From contig CAZGKT010000022.1 in the NCBI GenBank assembly GCA_964525605.1, positions 1 to 50,241 on the forward strand: a stretch of 50,241 nucleotides of DNA, read 5' to 3'. Of this stretch, positions 41,065 to 49,307 are shown piece after piece. The notes beneath the pieces are model-generated. The model had not been told where the DNA came from. It saw only the letters and a list, made by a program, of their open reading frames with translations, and did not search any database. The translations under genes were made by a program, and so were the position numbers. Position 1 is the first letter of the stretch. Each line of letters begins with the position of its first letter. Origin of the DNA: CAVTWJ01 sp964525605 (GTDB lineage Bacteria > Oederibacteriota > Muellerivitia > Muellerivitales > Muellerivitaceae).

Positions 41065-41745
41065 TTATACTTCTGGATTGCCCGTCTCTTCCTTCAGAAC
41101 TTCTTCAAAATTTTCTCCCGGTTCACAGGTGAAATTGAACTCTTGGTTTTTAAAACGCCAATAAAGGTGGGAGGCATGAAGCATGAGTCGACGGATTCCT
41201 CCGACAGGCCTTTCCTTTCCATAAAGCGGGTCTCCCATGATTGGGTGGCCCAGTTGGTAAAAATGTACCCTGATCTGGTGTCTACGACCCGTCCGGGGTT
41301 CCACATCCAAAAGCGTAGAGCGGGATAATTTCCGTATAACTTGGTAACTGGTTTGACTTGGTTTGCCCGCGGGATCGACCCCCATGCGGCCGGAGCCAAA
41401 GGTCTTAATAGGAAATTCAACCATTCCTTCGCTTGGGTCGACAGATCCCCAAACCAGGGCCTGATATTTCTTTTTAACTTCCCGCTTTTCCCAAAGATGA
41501 CAAAGCTCGCGATGAGTTGACGCATCCTTGGCGAAAACAACAAGTCCGCTAGTTTCCCGATCCAGCCGATGAACCACATAAGCATTTTTTTTGATCTTTT
41601 TTGAGACCAATTCCACCAGCGGAGGAAGGGTATCCTTCAAGTTCCTTCCCGGGATAACCGTTTGGCCTGCGGGCTTATCCACCACAATGAAGTGATCATC
41701 CTGGAATAGAATTCGAAGGGGAAAAGAGGGTGTGCTTGGGTTCAT
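41065..41745 (-). CDS. RluA-family pseudouridine synthase
   Basis: The 226-residue enzyme converts uridine to pseudouridine in rRNA or tRNA. The catalytic Asp lies in VHRLDRETSGLVVFAKD, and the family motifs LFQDDHFIVVDKPAG and EPRTGRRHQIRVHFYQLGHPIMGDPLYG are present. It has no S4 domain, as in RluA and TruC rather than RluC or RluD. The target position cannot be assigned. It lies 155 bases upstream of ric on the same strand and is probably an independent transcription unit. Confidence 0.93.
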   Translation of the reverse strand: MNPSTPSFPLRILFQDDHFIVVDKPAGQTVIPGRNLKDTLPPLVELVSKKIKKNAYVVHRLDRETSGLVVFAKDASTHRELCHLWEKREVKKKYQALVWGSVDPSEGMVEFPIKTFGSGRMGVDPAGKPSQTSYQVIRKLSRSTLLDVEPRTGRRHQIRVHFYQLGHPIMGDPLYGKERPVGGIRRLMLHASHLYWRFKNQEFNFTCEPGENFEEVLKEETGNPEV

Positions 41746-42148
41746 TTAGTCATTAAAGCCGATAGTTTGATTTTAGGTAAAAAATCGGAAAGGATACTTT
41801 TCGAAGATTTTTAGCCTTTCCTTTGTGAAACGCCCTATTTTAATCACAGACTACGAGAAGATTTAGAGCCACACACTCCGAAGACACAGCGGATGATTCG
41901 AAACCCCATTTGCACACCCGGTTTGAAATCATACTTATCAAGAGACGCTTTCCTTTTCTTCACTTTGAATCGACCCATTCCTAAAACCTATTCACTTAAG
42001 TTGTTAAGCTTTGTATGAGTCTTGTCATAAACTCTATCTCCAGCCACCGATAAATTCATATCAATAGGCGCCATGCTTTACGAAGAGTTGGAGCATGTTT
42101 GATAAGATTCGCATAATCAAATTTAACCCATCCAACAAAGGGGAAAAA
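41746..42148. other. Intergenic region, 403 bases, with one operator
   Basis: No credible gene is seen. It separates divergent genes (pseudouridine synthase, minus; radical-SAM protein, plus). The only structured element I find is the palindrome at 42013-42030. The stretch around 41860-41890 contains degenerate CACA/GACACAG text of the kind common in intergenic DNA of many bacteria, without clear repeats here. Confidence 0.5.
42013..42030. promoter_or_regulatory. CRP/FNR-type palindrome, ATGAG-TCTT-GTCAT
   Basis: GTATGAGTCTTGTCATAA holds ATGAG-N4-GTCAT at 42015-42028, about 120 bases before the radical-SAM gene. It matches the consensus of the other sites with one change in the left arm. Confidence 0.68.
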
Positions 42149-43249
42149 ATGGGCACCACGGAAGCGCGGGGTTCAAACCCCAAACCCAATCACCGTTATT
42201 CCGACAAACCATTTATTGCCATTTGGGAAGCCACTCGCGCCTGCGACTTGGCCTGCGTCCATTGTCGTGCCAGCGCCGAATCCAAACCCTATCCAGGCGA
42301 GTTAAATACCGCCCAATCCCTTGATCTTATCCGTCAAATTGCCGAGTGGCAGGTCCCTCTTTTCGTTATAACGGGAGGAGATCCCCTGAAGCGACAAGAT
42401 CTTAACCAGCTTATACAAGAATGCGCGAAGCGAGAGATGACCTTCGCCCTCGCGCCGTCCGTGACCCCCCTTCTCACTTTTGAAAAATTGAAAGAGCTTC
42501 AGAAATCTGGTTTGAATCGGGTTTCCATCTCGATTGACGGCGCTGACGCTTTAACCCACGACACCTTCCGAGGCATCCCCGGCACTTTCTCCCGCTGTGT
42601 TGAAACAATGCAGTGGTTAAAGGATCTGGGTATGAAGCTTCAGGTCAACACGACCGTCTCCCGACATAACCAAAAACAGATACGGGAGATAGCCGGTTTG
42701 ATTAAGGATTACGCCATTGAGCGTTGGTCGGTTTTTTTTCTGGTACCCACGGGCCGGGCTGAAAAAAAGCAAGCCCTTTCGGCGGCCGAGTCGGAAGAAG
42801 TGCTAAATCAACTTTATGACCTTTTGAAAGATGGTTGGTTCGATATCAAAACCACCGAAGCCCATCACTTTCGCCGGATCATCTTGCAACGGTCGGGAGT
42901 CCGTCCGGAAAATCTGGAAGAAGCCATGAAAAACGGCTCCAAGCCGGGTTTAATCCGGGCTGCCCTGGGCGTGAATGATGGAAGAGGTTTCGTTTTTATT
43001 TCCCACACCGGAGAGGTATGTCCCAGCGGATTTTTACCCATCCCAGGTGGGAATGTGAAAACCGAACCCCTAGCCGAAGTTTATCAACAAAATGAAATGT
43101 TCAAAACGTTAAGAAACTCGGATGGTTTGAAGGGTAAATGCGGACGGTGTGAATACCGTTACCATTGCGGAGGATCCAGGGCTCGAGCCTTCGCCTTGAC
43201 GGGGGATATCATGGGGGCGGACCCCTTTTGCTCCTACCAACCCGCTTAA
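42149..43249 (+). CDS. radical SAM/SPASM protein (NirJ/AhbD-like, TIGR04053 type)
   Basis: The 366-residue protein has the radical-SAM motif CX3CX2C in ATRACDLACVHCRASAE, a partial TIM barrel (FVITGGDPLKRQDL, RVSISIDGADALTHDTFRG) and a C-terminal SPASM-like Cys cluster (GEVCPSGF, GKCGRCEYRYHCGGSRARAF, DPFCSYQ). This layout fits the haem-pathway enzymes NirJ and AhbD and the related TIGR04053 family. Which product is made is not clear; haem d1 or haem b synthesis steps are options. The ATG at 42149 has AAAGGGGA upstream. The palindrome 42013-42030 suggests control with ric and hemerythrin. No nirS or ahb gene is nearby. Confidence 0.88.
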   Translation: MGTTEARGSNPKPNHRYSDKPFIAIWEATRACDLACVHCRASAESKPYPGELNTAQSLDLIRQIAEWQVPLFVITGGDPLKRQDLNQLIQECAKREMTFALAPSVTPLLTFEKLKELQKSGLNRVSISIDGADALTHDTFRGIPGTFSRCVETMQWLKDLGMKLQVNTTVSRHNQKQIREIAGLIKDYAIERWSVFFLVPTGRAEKKQALSAAESEEVLNQLYDLLKDGWFDIKTTEAHHFRRIILQRSGVRPENLEEAMKNGSKPGLIRAALGVNDGRGFVFISHTGEVCPSGFLPIPGGNVKTEPLAEVYQQNEMFKTLRNSDGLKGKCGRCEYRYHCGGSRARAFALTGDIMGADPFCSYQPA

Positions 43250-43306
43250 AACATTTTAGGAGAGACGTGGGACTCGTTTAGAGGTCCAAAACATCACCCT
43301 AAAATA

Positions 43307-43340
43307 AAAAACCCCAGGTAGGGGAGCCACCCAGGGTTTT
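43307..43340. terminator. Intrinsic terminator between convergent genes
   Basis: Arms AAAACCCCAGGT and ACCCAGGGTTTT pair with a two-base internal mismatch around a ten-base loop, with A-rich and T-rich flanks. It lies after the radical-SAM gene. Confidence 0.55.
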
Positions 43341-43545
43341 GGAGGAGGTTCTTTTCTTACCACGCCGGGTTTGACCCCGTTGACACCTCATTGGTGCCAT
43401 TTCAAGAACCACCTACCGATTGGGAATATACGACTCTCGCCTCCCCGCAAATATGATTTAAATCAGTTTAAAAAAAGTTTCGAGTTTTCCCCGATAACAA
43501 TGCCCGTAATTCAACCAATGAAATTCATGTTCAATTCTTTTGTCA

Positions 43546-43719
43546 TCACGATTTTAAATTCAATTCCTTTTCGGCGGCCAACCAATCAATCCCTGGATCG
43601 TCGTGTGGACAGCCTCTTTCCAACCATTTGTAATAAGCCAAAGTTTCTACTTCTTCTCGGGTCACTTTCTTTTTCGAACGCTTGGGTTTGGTTGTTGCGG
43701 TTGTCTTCTTTCTTGGCAT
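43546..43719 (-). CDS. small DUF2934-family protein
   Basis: The 57-residue protein has a Lys/Arg/Thr-rich start (PRKKTTATTKPKRSKKK) and then the DUF2934 pattern REEVETLAYYKWLERGCP with a C-terminal IDWLAAEKEL. Function of this family is unknown. I chose the ATG at 43719 because AAGGAGAG lies nine bases upstream; an earlier in-frame start has no Shine-Dalgarno. It is divergent from the ECF sigma factor gene. Confidence 0.75.
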   Translation of the reverse strand: MPRKKTTATTKPKRSKKKVTREEVETLAYYKWLERGCPHDDPGIDWLAAEKELNLKS

Positions 43720-43952
43720 AACGTCTCTCCTTGGTGCCCTCATTATACTCAGCTTAAATGTATATTCTCCAAAACTGGAACCTTATGACCAAGCTCAGAT
43801 ACTTATTTCCTTTTGGATGGGTTTGGGGGCGCAGGGTTTCCAAACCTCTCCCGGGAATGGCCCAAATGCCCCATTTTCTTATGTTAAACTTATTTATGTT
43901 TTATACCGCCCCTTGGAACCTTTTCCCCTTTCGTTTGTCCAATCTATGGAGA

Positions 43953-44585
43953 ATGGCAAGCGGGTCTTCTTTATTCGCGTCCATCCAACCCACTCACACT
44001 CCGGGCCTTCAAAACTCGGAAGACCAAGCCCTCATCCGGTCGGCGATATCGGGAGACGGAGGTTTTGAAAAACTGGTGAAGCACTTCGAACGGATGGTTT
44101 ACCGGGTGGCTTTCCGTTATTTGAACCATGAAGCAGACGCATGCGATGTGACTCAGGAGGTTTTCTTGAGGGTTCATCGGGCCCTTCCCGGTTTCCGCGG
44201 GGAGAGTTCCCTCAAAACCTGGATATACGCCATCACAGCCAATATGTCCCGGAATGTATTGCGTTCCCGAAAAGCCAGGGAGAAAGTTCATGTTTTAGTG
44301 ATGGACGACGACCAAAACAAGGGTCCGGGCTTCATGGAAAAAGCCGTAGACACAAGAAGCCCTGGGGCTCTTCGCAGCGCCGAAAGCGGCGAATTGAACT
44401 TGGCCATACAGGAGGCCCTTCAAAGTTTGTCTCCCGAATACCAGGAAGCGGTGGTTTTGAGGGATCTAGAAGGGCTGGAATATGAACAAATCGCCCAAGT
44501 CTTGAAAACCGGAGAAGGCACGGTGAAATCGCGGATTTCACGGGGCCGAGCCCTCTTGCGGGAAGCTTTGAAGGATTGGTTATGA
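43953..44585 (+). CDS. ECF RNA polymerase sigma factor
   Basis: The product (about 210 residues from this start) has sigma-70 region 2 (HFERMVYRVAFRYLNHEADA, DVTQEVFLRVHRALPGFRG) and region 4 (LSPEYQEAVVLRDLEGLEYEQIAQVLKTGEGTVKSRISRGR). Region 3 is missing, as in extracytoplasmic-function sigma factors. The open frame extends to 43758, but the extra part shows no sigma homology; the ATG at 43953 has GGAG just upstream at a short distance, so the start is uncertain. The stop overlaps the anti-sigma gene by ATGA, indicating coupled translation of a sigma/anti-sigma pair. Confidence 0.9.
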   Translation: MASGSSLFASIQPTHTPGLQNSEDQALIRSAISGDGGFEKLVKHFERMVYRVAFRYLNHEADACDVTQEVFLRVHRALPGFRGESSLKTWIYAITANMSRNVLRSRKAREKVHVLVMDDDQNKGPGFMEKAVDTRSPGALRSAESGELNLAIQEALQSLSPEYQEAVVLRDLEGLEYEQIAQVLKTGEGTVKSRISRGRALLREALKDWL

Positions 44586-45820
44586 AAAACTGCCGGAACC
44601 TACATCCACTTTTGCCGCTTTTCCGGGATCACGCATTGTCACCGGCACAGGAAAAAAGGGTCCAGATCCATTTGAAAACCTGCGCGCAGGCCCGCCGGGA
44701 AATGAAAGAATTTGACCATTTGGCTCAAGCCCTGGCCGCCCTGCCCGAGCCCCAACTTCCCGGAGATTTGCATGATCGGATCATTGCCCATCTCAACCCC
44801 GAACGAGTATCCCAGCCGGTTGCCAAATTTCGCTGGAGACTTCCCACCCTGGGACTCATGGCCGCGGCCTGCCTGACCCTCTTTTTCCTGGTCCAATATC
44901 CTGATGTGATGAATCCAGGAGGGAAAAAGGTTTATGAGCCATTCGGCCAGACTTTAAAAACGACAGTCCCTCCGAACCAACCCCCAGCCGTCTCCCAAAA
45001 GCCCTTCCATGCTGATTCCCTTTTTATGTCGAAAACAGCTCAACCTCCTGCGCAAAATTTCGCCCCGGTCGAAAACACGGACGCGAACCTAAAGCCGATG
45101 CCTTTAGCCGATGAGGAAGAAAAAATCGTGACCCGAGCTGCCGTTCCCAGACACAAAGCCGCGAAAAGGGCAAAAATTGAATCGGGAGGCCAATCGGATC
45201 AGTCGAAAGATCCTTCATCTTCCTCGGGTCCAAGTAATCCAGCCTCAACCACCTTGGCGTTGGCCCCATCCACCTCGAATAACAATTACACCACGATGGC
45301 CAGTTCCAACGGTGGGTTGCTTTCCATGAAGCAAGAGCAACCCCTTCCTTCCACCGCTGCGTCTGTTCCCATGGCCGCCGCTCCGGAAGCCAATGCCGTT
45401 GCCGCTTTACCTCCCGTTGCCGCTAACGGAAATATTGTTTCCACGCCTTTTACTCCCGCACCTGTTCTTTTTCAAAGTTGGAGCGGCGCGGCTGAAACCG
45501 CCTCGGCTGAAGAACAAAACCTGGTCACAGACGCCGAAACCTTTAAAGCTTATTGGGAAACTTTCCAGCCGGGGAAAGAAATGCCGGTAGTGGATTTCAC
45601 AAAACAAGCCGTGGTGGTCTTATTGGACAGTCAAAGACCCACGGGCGGATACCACATTCATGTTTCGGGTTTGGAGGAAATAACCGACCATTTGATCGTC
45701 CATTACAAAACGGACAATCCCCCGGATGGGACCTTCACGATTCAGGTCCTTACCTGGCCTTGGAGCCTTCAGATTATCTCCAAACCTGAAACGTCCGTGG
45801 TCTTTCAAAGGGATCCATAA
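44582..45820 (+). CDS. zinc-finger anti-sigma factor with PrcB-like C-terminal domain
   Basis: The 412-residue protein begins with a zf-HC2 type anti-sigma domain (NCRNLHPLLPLFRDHALS, VQIHLKTCAQARRE, a His/Cys pattern with one Cys shifted). A single membrane helix follows at about 88-105 (PTLGLMAAACLTLFFLV). Next come about 190 residues of low-complexity Ala/Pro/Ser/Asn-rich linker outside the membrane. The C-terminal domain resembles PrcB_C (VVVLLDSQRPTGGYHIHV to WSLQIISKPETSVVFQ). The N-terminal part should hold the sigma factor, and the periplasmic domain may sense or bind a protease or cell-envelope stress. The sigma gene overlaps it by four bases. Confidence 0.82.
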   Translation: MKNCRNLHPLLPLFRDHALSPAQEKRVQIHLKTCAQARREMKEFDHLAQALAALPEPQLPGDLHDRIIAHLNPERVSQPVAKFRWRLPTLGLMAAACLTLFFLVQYPDVMNPGGKKVYEPFGQTLKTTVPPNQPPAVSQKPFHADSLFMSKTAQPPAQNFAPVENTDANLKPMPLADEEEKIVTRAAVPRHKAAKRAKIESGGQSDQSKDPSSSSGPSNPASTTLALAPSTSNNNYTTMASSNGGLLSMKQEQPLPSTAASVPMAAAPEANAVAALPPVAANGNIVSTPFTPAPVLFQSWSGAAETASAEEQNLVTDAETFKAYWETFQPGKEMPVVDFTKQAVVVLLDSQRPTGGYHIHVSGLEEITDHLIVHYKTDNPPDGTFTIQVLTWPWSLQIISKPETSVVFQRDP

Positions 45821-45856
45821 AAAAAGGCCAGTGCCCTTTTCGGGTTACCGGCCTTA
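45821..45856. terminator. Intrinsic terminator hairpin
   Basis: Arms AAGGCC and GGCCTT, with an inner CCC/GGG pairing and a T-rich loop, lie between the convergent anti-sigma and HxlR-family genes. An A tract precedes the stem, so it works best for the minus-strand gene. Confidence 0.6.
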
Positions 45857-45875
45857 ACCAGTTGAATATATACTT

Positions 45876-46322
45876 TTATACGATCGGAACTTCCTTCGAA
45901 GCCGCCACATCCCATCCAATCTCGCTGACTTTGCTGTAAGCATCTTTGCGGACAACCTGTGTTTTTTCCGCTGCGGCCGTCGATTTTACCTTGGAGATCT
46001 CTTTTCCAACTTCGGCGATAGCGGCCAAAATAGGTCCCATTTTGTGCCCCAGGGGAGTCAGGGCGTATTCCACCGTGGGGGGCGAGGTGGGCATCACCGT
46101 CCGGGTTAAAACGTCTCTTTTTTCCAATTCCCGCAGGCGTGTGGTCAAAACTTTGGCCGAAATGGCGCCTAAATCGCGTTTTAAATCGCCAAAACGACGT
46201 GGTTCTGCGCTCAAATACCATAGGATTTTGGGTGTCCAGGCACCGGCTAGTAGGCGTAAACTGGCTTCCAAGGGACAATTGGGGGGAGGATGGCCTGATT
46301 TGTTGTTTTTATGACGAATCAT
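45876..46322 (-). CDS. HxlR-family transcriptional regulator
   Basis: The 148-residue protein has the HxlR/YodB winged helix-turn-helix. The start is CPLEASLRLLAGAWTPKILWYL, with the N-terminal Cys that senses oxidants or quinones in several homologues. RRFGDLKRDLGAISAKVLTTRLRELEKRDVL and YALTPLGHKMGPILAAIAE follow. A C-terminal extension of about 45 residues is not typical. It is divergent from a secreted YceI-family gene, which it probably regulates through the shared 147-base region. Confidence 0.9.
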   Translation of the reverse strand: MIRHKNNKSGHPPPNCPLEASLRLLAGAWTPKILWYLSAEPRRFGDLKRDLGAISAKVLTTRLRELEKRDVLTRTVMPTSPPTVEYALTPLGHKMGPILAAIAEVGKEISKVKSTAAAEKTQVVRKDAYSKVSEIGWDVAASKEVPIV

Positions 46323-46392
46323 GGGGAAACCTCGGGAAAAACATGTAAAATAAAGACTTCAACAACATCACCCAAGGATAGTTTCCCCTTAG

Positions 46393-46411
46393 TACCTACT
46401 TTCCTTTGGTA
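46393..46411. promoter_or_regulatory. Candidate HxlR-family operator in yceI-hxlR region
   Basis: TACC at 46393-46396 and GGTA at 46408-46411 are inverted around 11 bases, and AGTACCTACT at 46391-46400 is a second short inverted repeat. The spot is midway between the divergent genes. The match is short, so this is only a candidate. Confidence 0.25.
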
Positions 46412-46469
46412 ATGGTTTTCTTATATTAAGTCCACTTCCGCTTCAAAATCAACTAAGGAGATTGTCGAC

Positions 46470-47126
46470 ATGAAAAAGCTGTTTTTAGCCTATTTTGCGT
46501 TGAGTTTGTTGGCTTTTACCCCCCTCCGGGCTACGGAGTACATTTTTGATAAGGCCCATTCCCACATCGGCTTTTCTGTTGCCCACATCCTGGGAAAGGT
46601 TCCGGGAGAATTCAAGGATTACGACGGCGGATTTTCCTTTGACCCGGCGAATCCCGGAAAATCGAAAGTCAAGGTAACCATCCAGGTCAAGAGCATTTCG
46701 ACAGGAGTCGATCGCCGGGATGCCCATTTGCAATCCCCCGACTTCTTCGACGCGGAAAAATATCCGACCCTCACCTTCGTGAGCAAAAAGGTAACATCCG
46801 CCGGGGATCAAAAATACTCGGTGGTAGGCGACTTAACAATTCACGGGACAACCAAGTCCGTGACCCTCGATGTGGATTACCTGGGCCAGGACAACATGAT
46901 GGGTACCCCCATCGTGGCATTCTCGGCTACGACCAAGATTGACCGCAGGGATTTCGGCCTGATTTGGGGCAAGGACAAAATCACCGCCGGTGGCAATCTC
47001 ATGCTGGGAAATGACGTGACCATCCAACTGGATATCACGGGGATGGACAAAGCGGCCGCGGAAAAAGCCCAGAAAATGATGAAATCCGCTCCCCAGCCCA
47101 AACCCACGGACACTCCCACGAACTAA
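46470..47126 (+). CDS. secreted YceI-family lipocalin-like protein
   Basis: The 218-residue protein has a Sec signal peptide (KKLFLAYFALSLLAFTPLRA) and a complete YceI domain. The first strand has YIFDKAHSHIGFSVAHI, and FDAEKYPTLTFVS, LTIHGTTKSVTLDV and KIDRRDFGLIWGKD follow. YceI proteins are periplasmic and bind isoprenoid lipids or quinone-like molecules. A Pro/Thr-rich tail (about 203-218) follows the domain. AAGGAGAT lies upstream of the ATG. The divergent HxlR-type gene suggests regulation by quinone or redox stress. A strong terminator follows. Confidence 0.93.
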   Translation: MKKLFLAYFALSLLAFTPLRATEYIFDKAHSHIGFSVAHILGKVPGEFKDYDGGFSFDPANPGKSKVKVTIQVKSISTGVDRRDAHLQSPDFFDAEKYPTLTFVSKKVTSAGDQKYSVVGDLTIHGTTKSVTLDVDYLGQDNMMGTPIVAFSATTKIDRRDFGLIWGKDKITAGGNLMLGNDVTIQLDITGMDKAAAEKAQKMMKSAPQPKPTDTPTN

Positions 47127-47153
47127 AAAGACTTAACAAAGAACCTCTTACGG

Positions 47154-47186
47154 AAGGCCGGGACGCCAAATCCCGGCCTTTTTTTA
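47154..47186 (+). terminator. Strong intrinsic terminator after yceI
   Basis: A perfect ten-base-pair stem (AAGGCCGGGA with TCCCGGCCTT) closes a seven-base loop and is followed by a T7 tract. It ends the YceI-family transcription unit. Confidence 0.92.
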
Positions 47187-47250
47187 TTTCCATCCACCCA
47201 TCGCCCTTCCAGCTTGTACAATGTTTACGGGTGAGTGAAAAGGAGCCGTT

Positions 47251-47460
47251 ATGTCCCTAACCGATTTTGAAGCCAACGATGAGGTTTTCAACCTGCTGAC
47301 CCGCAAGGTGGGGACCGTGATCAACGTCAAGGAAATCGGTTCTTCCCTTTCTCATTCCAAAAAATACGTGAGGGTTTTCATCAACAACGACATGCCCGAC
47401 GAAATCTGGGCCGTGGATGAGATTGCCCTTTGGGTTCGACCCAAAAAGATGATGCAATAA
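47251..47460 (+). CDS. small protein of unknown function
   Basis: The 69-residue product is not recognised. It has an alpha-helical start (LTDFEANDEVFNLLTRKVG) and a beta-rich second half (KYVRVFINNDMPDEIWAVDEI). No Cys, signal or membrane helix is seen. AAAAGGAG upstream of the ATG and a clean frame support expression. It follows the yceI terminator and precedes a DUF2461 gene by 45 bases, so it may share a transcript with it. Confidence 0.6.
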   Translation: MSLTDFEANDEVFNLLTRKVGTVINVKEIGSSLSHSKKYVRVFINNDMPDEIWAVDEIALWVRPKKMMQ

Positions 47461-47505
47461 ATTTAATCCGTCGATCCATTTCCAAACCCCTGACTGGTGA
47501 AACCC

Positions 47506-48192
47506 ATGCCCCGAATTTATTTTCAACCATCCTTCTTTAAATTTCTCAAGGAGCTCAAGGCCCATAACGAGCGGACCTGGTTCCACGCCCAAAAGGAACG
47601 TTACGAGATTTTAGTGCGAAACCCCCTCCTTGATTTCATCGGCGATGTGGGCCCCCACCTTCGCAAGATCAGTTCCCGGATCATCGCCGACAACAGCCCC
47701 TCGGGCGGTTCCATGTTCCGGATTTACCGCGACACGAGATTTTCAAAAGATAAGACTCCCTATAAAACGCACGCCTCCGCCCGCTTTCCCACCACCCGCG
47801 ACAAGGATGTCCACACCCCAGGCTACTATCTGCATTTGGAACCCGGCGAGGTCTTTGCCGGTGGCGGCATTTGGCGTCCCGACGCTCCCGTACTGGGCCA
47901 GATCCGCGATTCCATCGCCCACCATCCCTCGAAATGGAAAGACGTCATGGCCGACAAAAAATTCAAAAAACTTTGCCTGTTCGACGGCGAAAAACTGCTT
48001 CGACCGCCCAAGGGCTACGACCCCAACCATGAGCTGATCGAAACCTTAAAGTACAAAGATTTCACTTTTTATACCCAGTTCGACGAAAAACAGGCGGGCT
48101 CCCCCCAATTTCTCGAAAAATTCGTCGAAAGCTGCGCGGCCGCCTCGCCCCTGATGCGTTTTCTTTCCGACGCGCTGAATCTTCCCTGGTAA
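47506..48192 (+). CDS. DUF2461/TIGR02453-family protein
   Basis: The 228-residue protein starts with IYFQPSFFKFLKELKAHNERTWF, the hallmark of DUF2461, and contains GGSMFRIYRDTRFSKDKTPYKTH and GYYLHLEPGEVFAGGGIW. Length and motifs match the family throughout. Members are conserved in bacteria and fungi; the function is unknown. I prefer the ATG at 47506 over a GTG at 47497. The gene is followed 39 bases later by the rRNA methyltransferase gene in the same direction. Confidence 0.88.
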   Translation: MPRIYFQPSFFKFLKELKAHNERTWFHAQKERYEILVRNPLLDFIGDVGPHLRKISSRIIADNSPSGGSMFRIYRDTRFSKDKTPYKTHASARFPTTRDKDVHTPGYYLHLEPGEVFAGGGIWRPDAPVLGQIRDSIAHHPSKWKDVMADKKFKKLCLFDGEKLLRPPKGYDPNHELIETLKYKDFTFYTQFDEKQAGSPQFLEKFVESCAAASPLMRFLSDALNLPW

Positions 48193-48231
48193 CATCCATC
48201 CTCTTCAAATCACTCAGGAACCACCGCATCC

Positions 48232-49284
48232 ATGGGTAATTCCCCGCGCAAACTTCCGGATCTTTTTATCCAGAAGCTTCAAAAAATCATCCCCACCAGC
48301 CATTGGGACAAGGTTCTCAAATCCTTTTCTCTCGAAAAGCCCTGCACCTTCCGCGTCAACAACCTAAAGGCGTCCTCACGCGCCTTGAAGGAACAACTGG
48401 AACCCGAGGGCTTCAAGGTCGAAAACGTCCTTTGGTATCGCGATGCCTTCATTTTGCGCAAAGGCACCCAGAGGGATCTGGAAAAAACCGCGGTTTATGA
48501 AAAGGGCGAAATTTATATCCAGGGCCTTTCCAGTATGGTCCCCGCCCTGATTCTCGATCCCCAACCGGGAGAAAAGGTATTGGATCTAGCGGCCGCCCCC
48601 GGCAGCAAAACCACCCAACTCTCCTGCTTGATGAAAAACCAGGGTTCCCTCACCGCCAACGACGAAAACCCCATCCGGCTCGAGAAGTTGAAAGCCAATC
48701 TGGAACGCCAGGGGGTCACCCATGTCGAACTGCTTCCCCCGGGTGACGGGGGCCTGGTCTGGAAAAATCGCCTCGAGGCCTTTGACCGGGTTCTCCTGGA
48801 CGCGCCCTGCAGTTCGGAAGGCCGGTTTCGAGCGGACATCCCTTCCACTTACGGCTATTGGAAAGACGACACCAACCGCAAAATGGCCAAACTCCAGCGC
48901 CGGCTGTTCAAGTCGGCGGTTCTTTCCCTGAAGGTGGGAGGAACGATGGTTTATTCCACCTGCACCTTTTCCCCTGAGGAAAACGAGGGGGTTCTCCAGT
49001 GGGCCCTCGAAAGCTATGGCGATGCGCTGGCCGTGGAAAAAATTTCCATCCCCCTTCCCACATATATCCAGGGGCTCGCCCGATGGGGGGATTTGAAATT
49101 TGACGACCAGGTGGTACAGTCCGTTCGAATACTTCCCACGCCCGATGTGGAGGGATTTTTTGCGGTGAAGCTGAAGAAAGTTAAATCGGTGCCGACTCCC
49201 GAGCCGTGGTCTCAATCCACATCTCGGGATTCGGATGCGTCGAATCCAGAGGGAACCCGGCGACCTGAAACCCTAGAACCCTGA
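48232..49284 (+). CDS. RsmB/NOP2-family RNA m5C methyltransferase
   Basis: The 350-residue enzyme methylates cytosine C5 in rRNA or tRNA using S-adenosylmethionine. The motifs are LDLAAAPGSKTTQLSCLM (SAM binding), VLLDAPCSSEGRFRAD (motif IV, Cys in DAPCS) and VYSTCTFSPEENEGVL (motif VI, catalytic Cys). The N-terminal part (TFRVNNLKASS) is typical of the RsmF/YebU and NSUN group, although no C-terminal PUA-like domain is seen. After about residue 320 an odd Ser/Thr/Pro-rich tail follows. It lies directly before two DUF1569 genes. Confidence 0.92.
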   Translation: MGNSPRKLPDLFIQKLQKIIPTSHWDKVLKSFSLEKPCTFRVNNLKASSRALKEQLEPEGFKVENVLWYRDAFILRKGTQRDLEKTAVYEKGEIYIQGLSSMVPALILDPQPGEKVLDLAAAPGSKTTQLSCLMKNQGSLTANDENPIRLEKLKANLERQGVTHVELLPPGDGGLVWKNRLEAFDRVLLDAPCSSEGRFRADIPSTYGYWKDDTNRKMAKLQRRLFKSAVLSLKVGGTMVYSTCTFSPEENEGVLQWALESYGDALAVEKISIPLPTYIQGLARWGDLKFDDQVVQSVRILPTPDVEGFFAVKLKKVKSVPTPEPWSQSTSRDSDASNPEGTRRPETLEP

Positions 49285-49307
49285 AACAACGGTCCGGAGA
49301 AAAACGC

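Noticed and set aside
41855..41895. CACACACTCCGAAGACACAGCGG-like text resembling dispersed intergenic repeats
   Set aside because: No second copy of useful length was found by eye; a similar feel at about 29960-29975 is too short to call a repeat.
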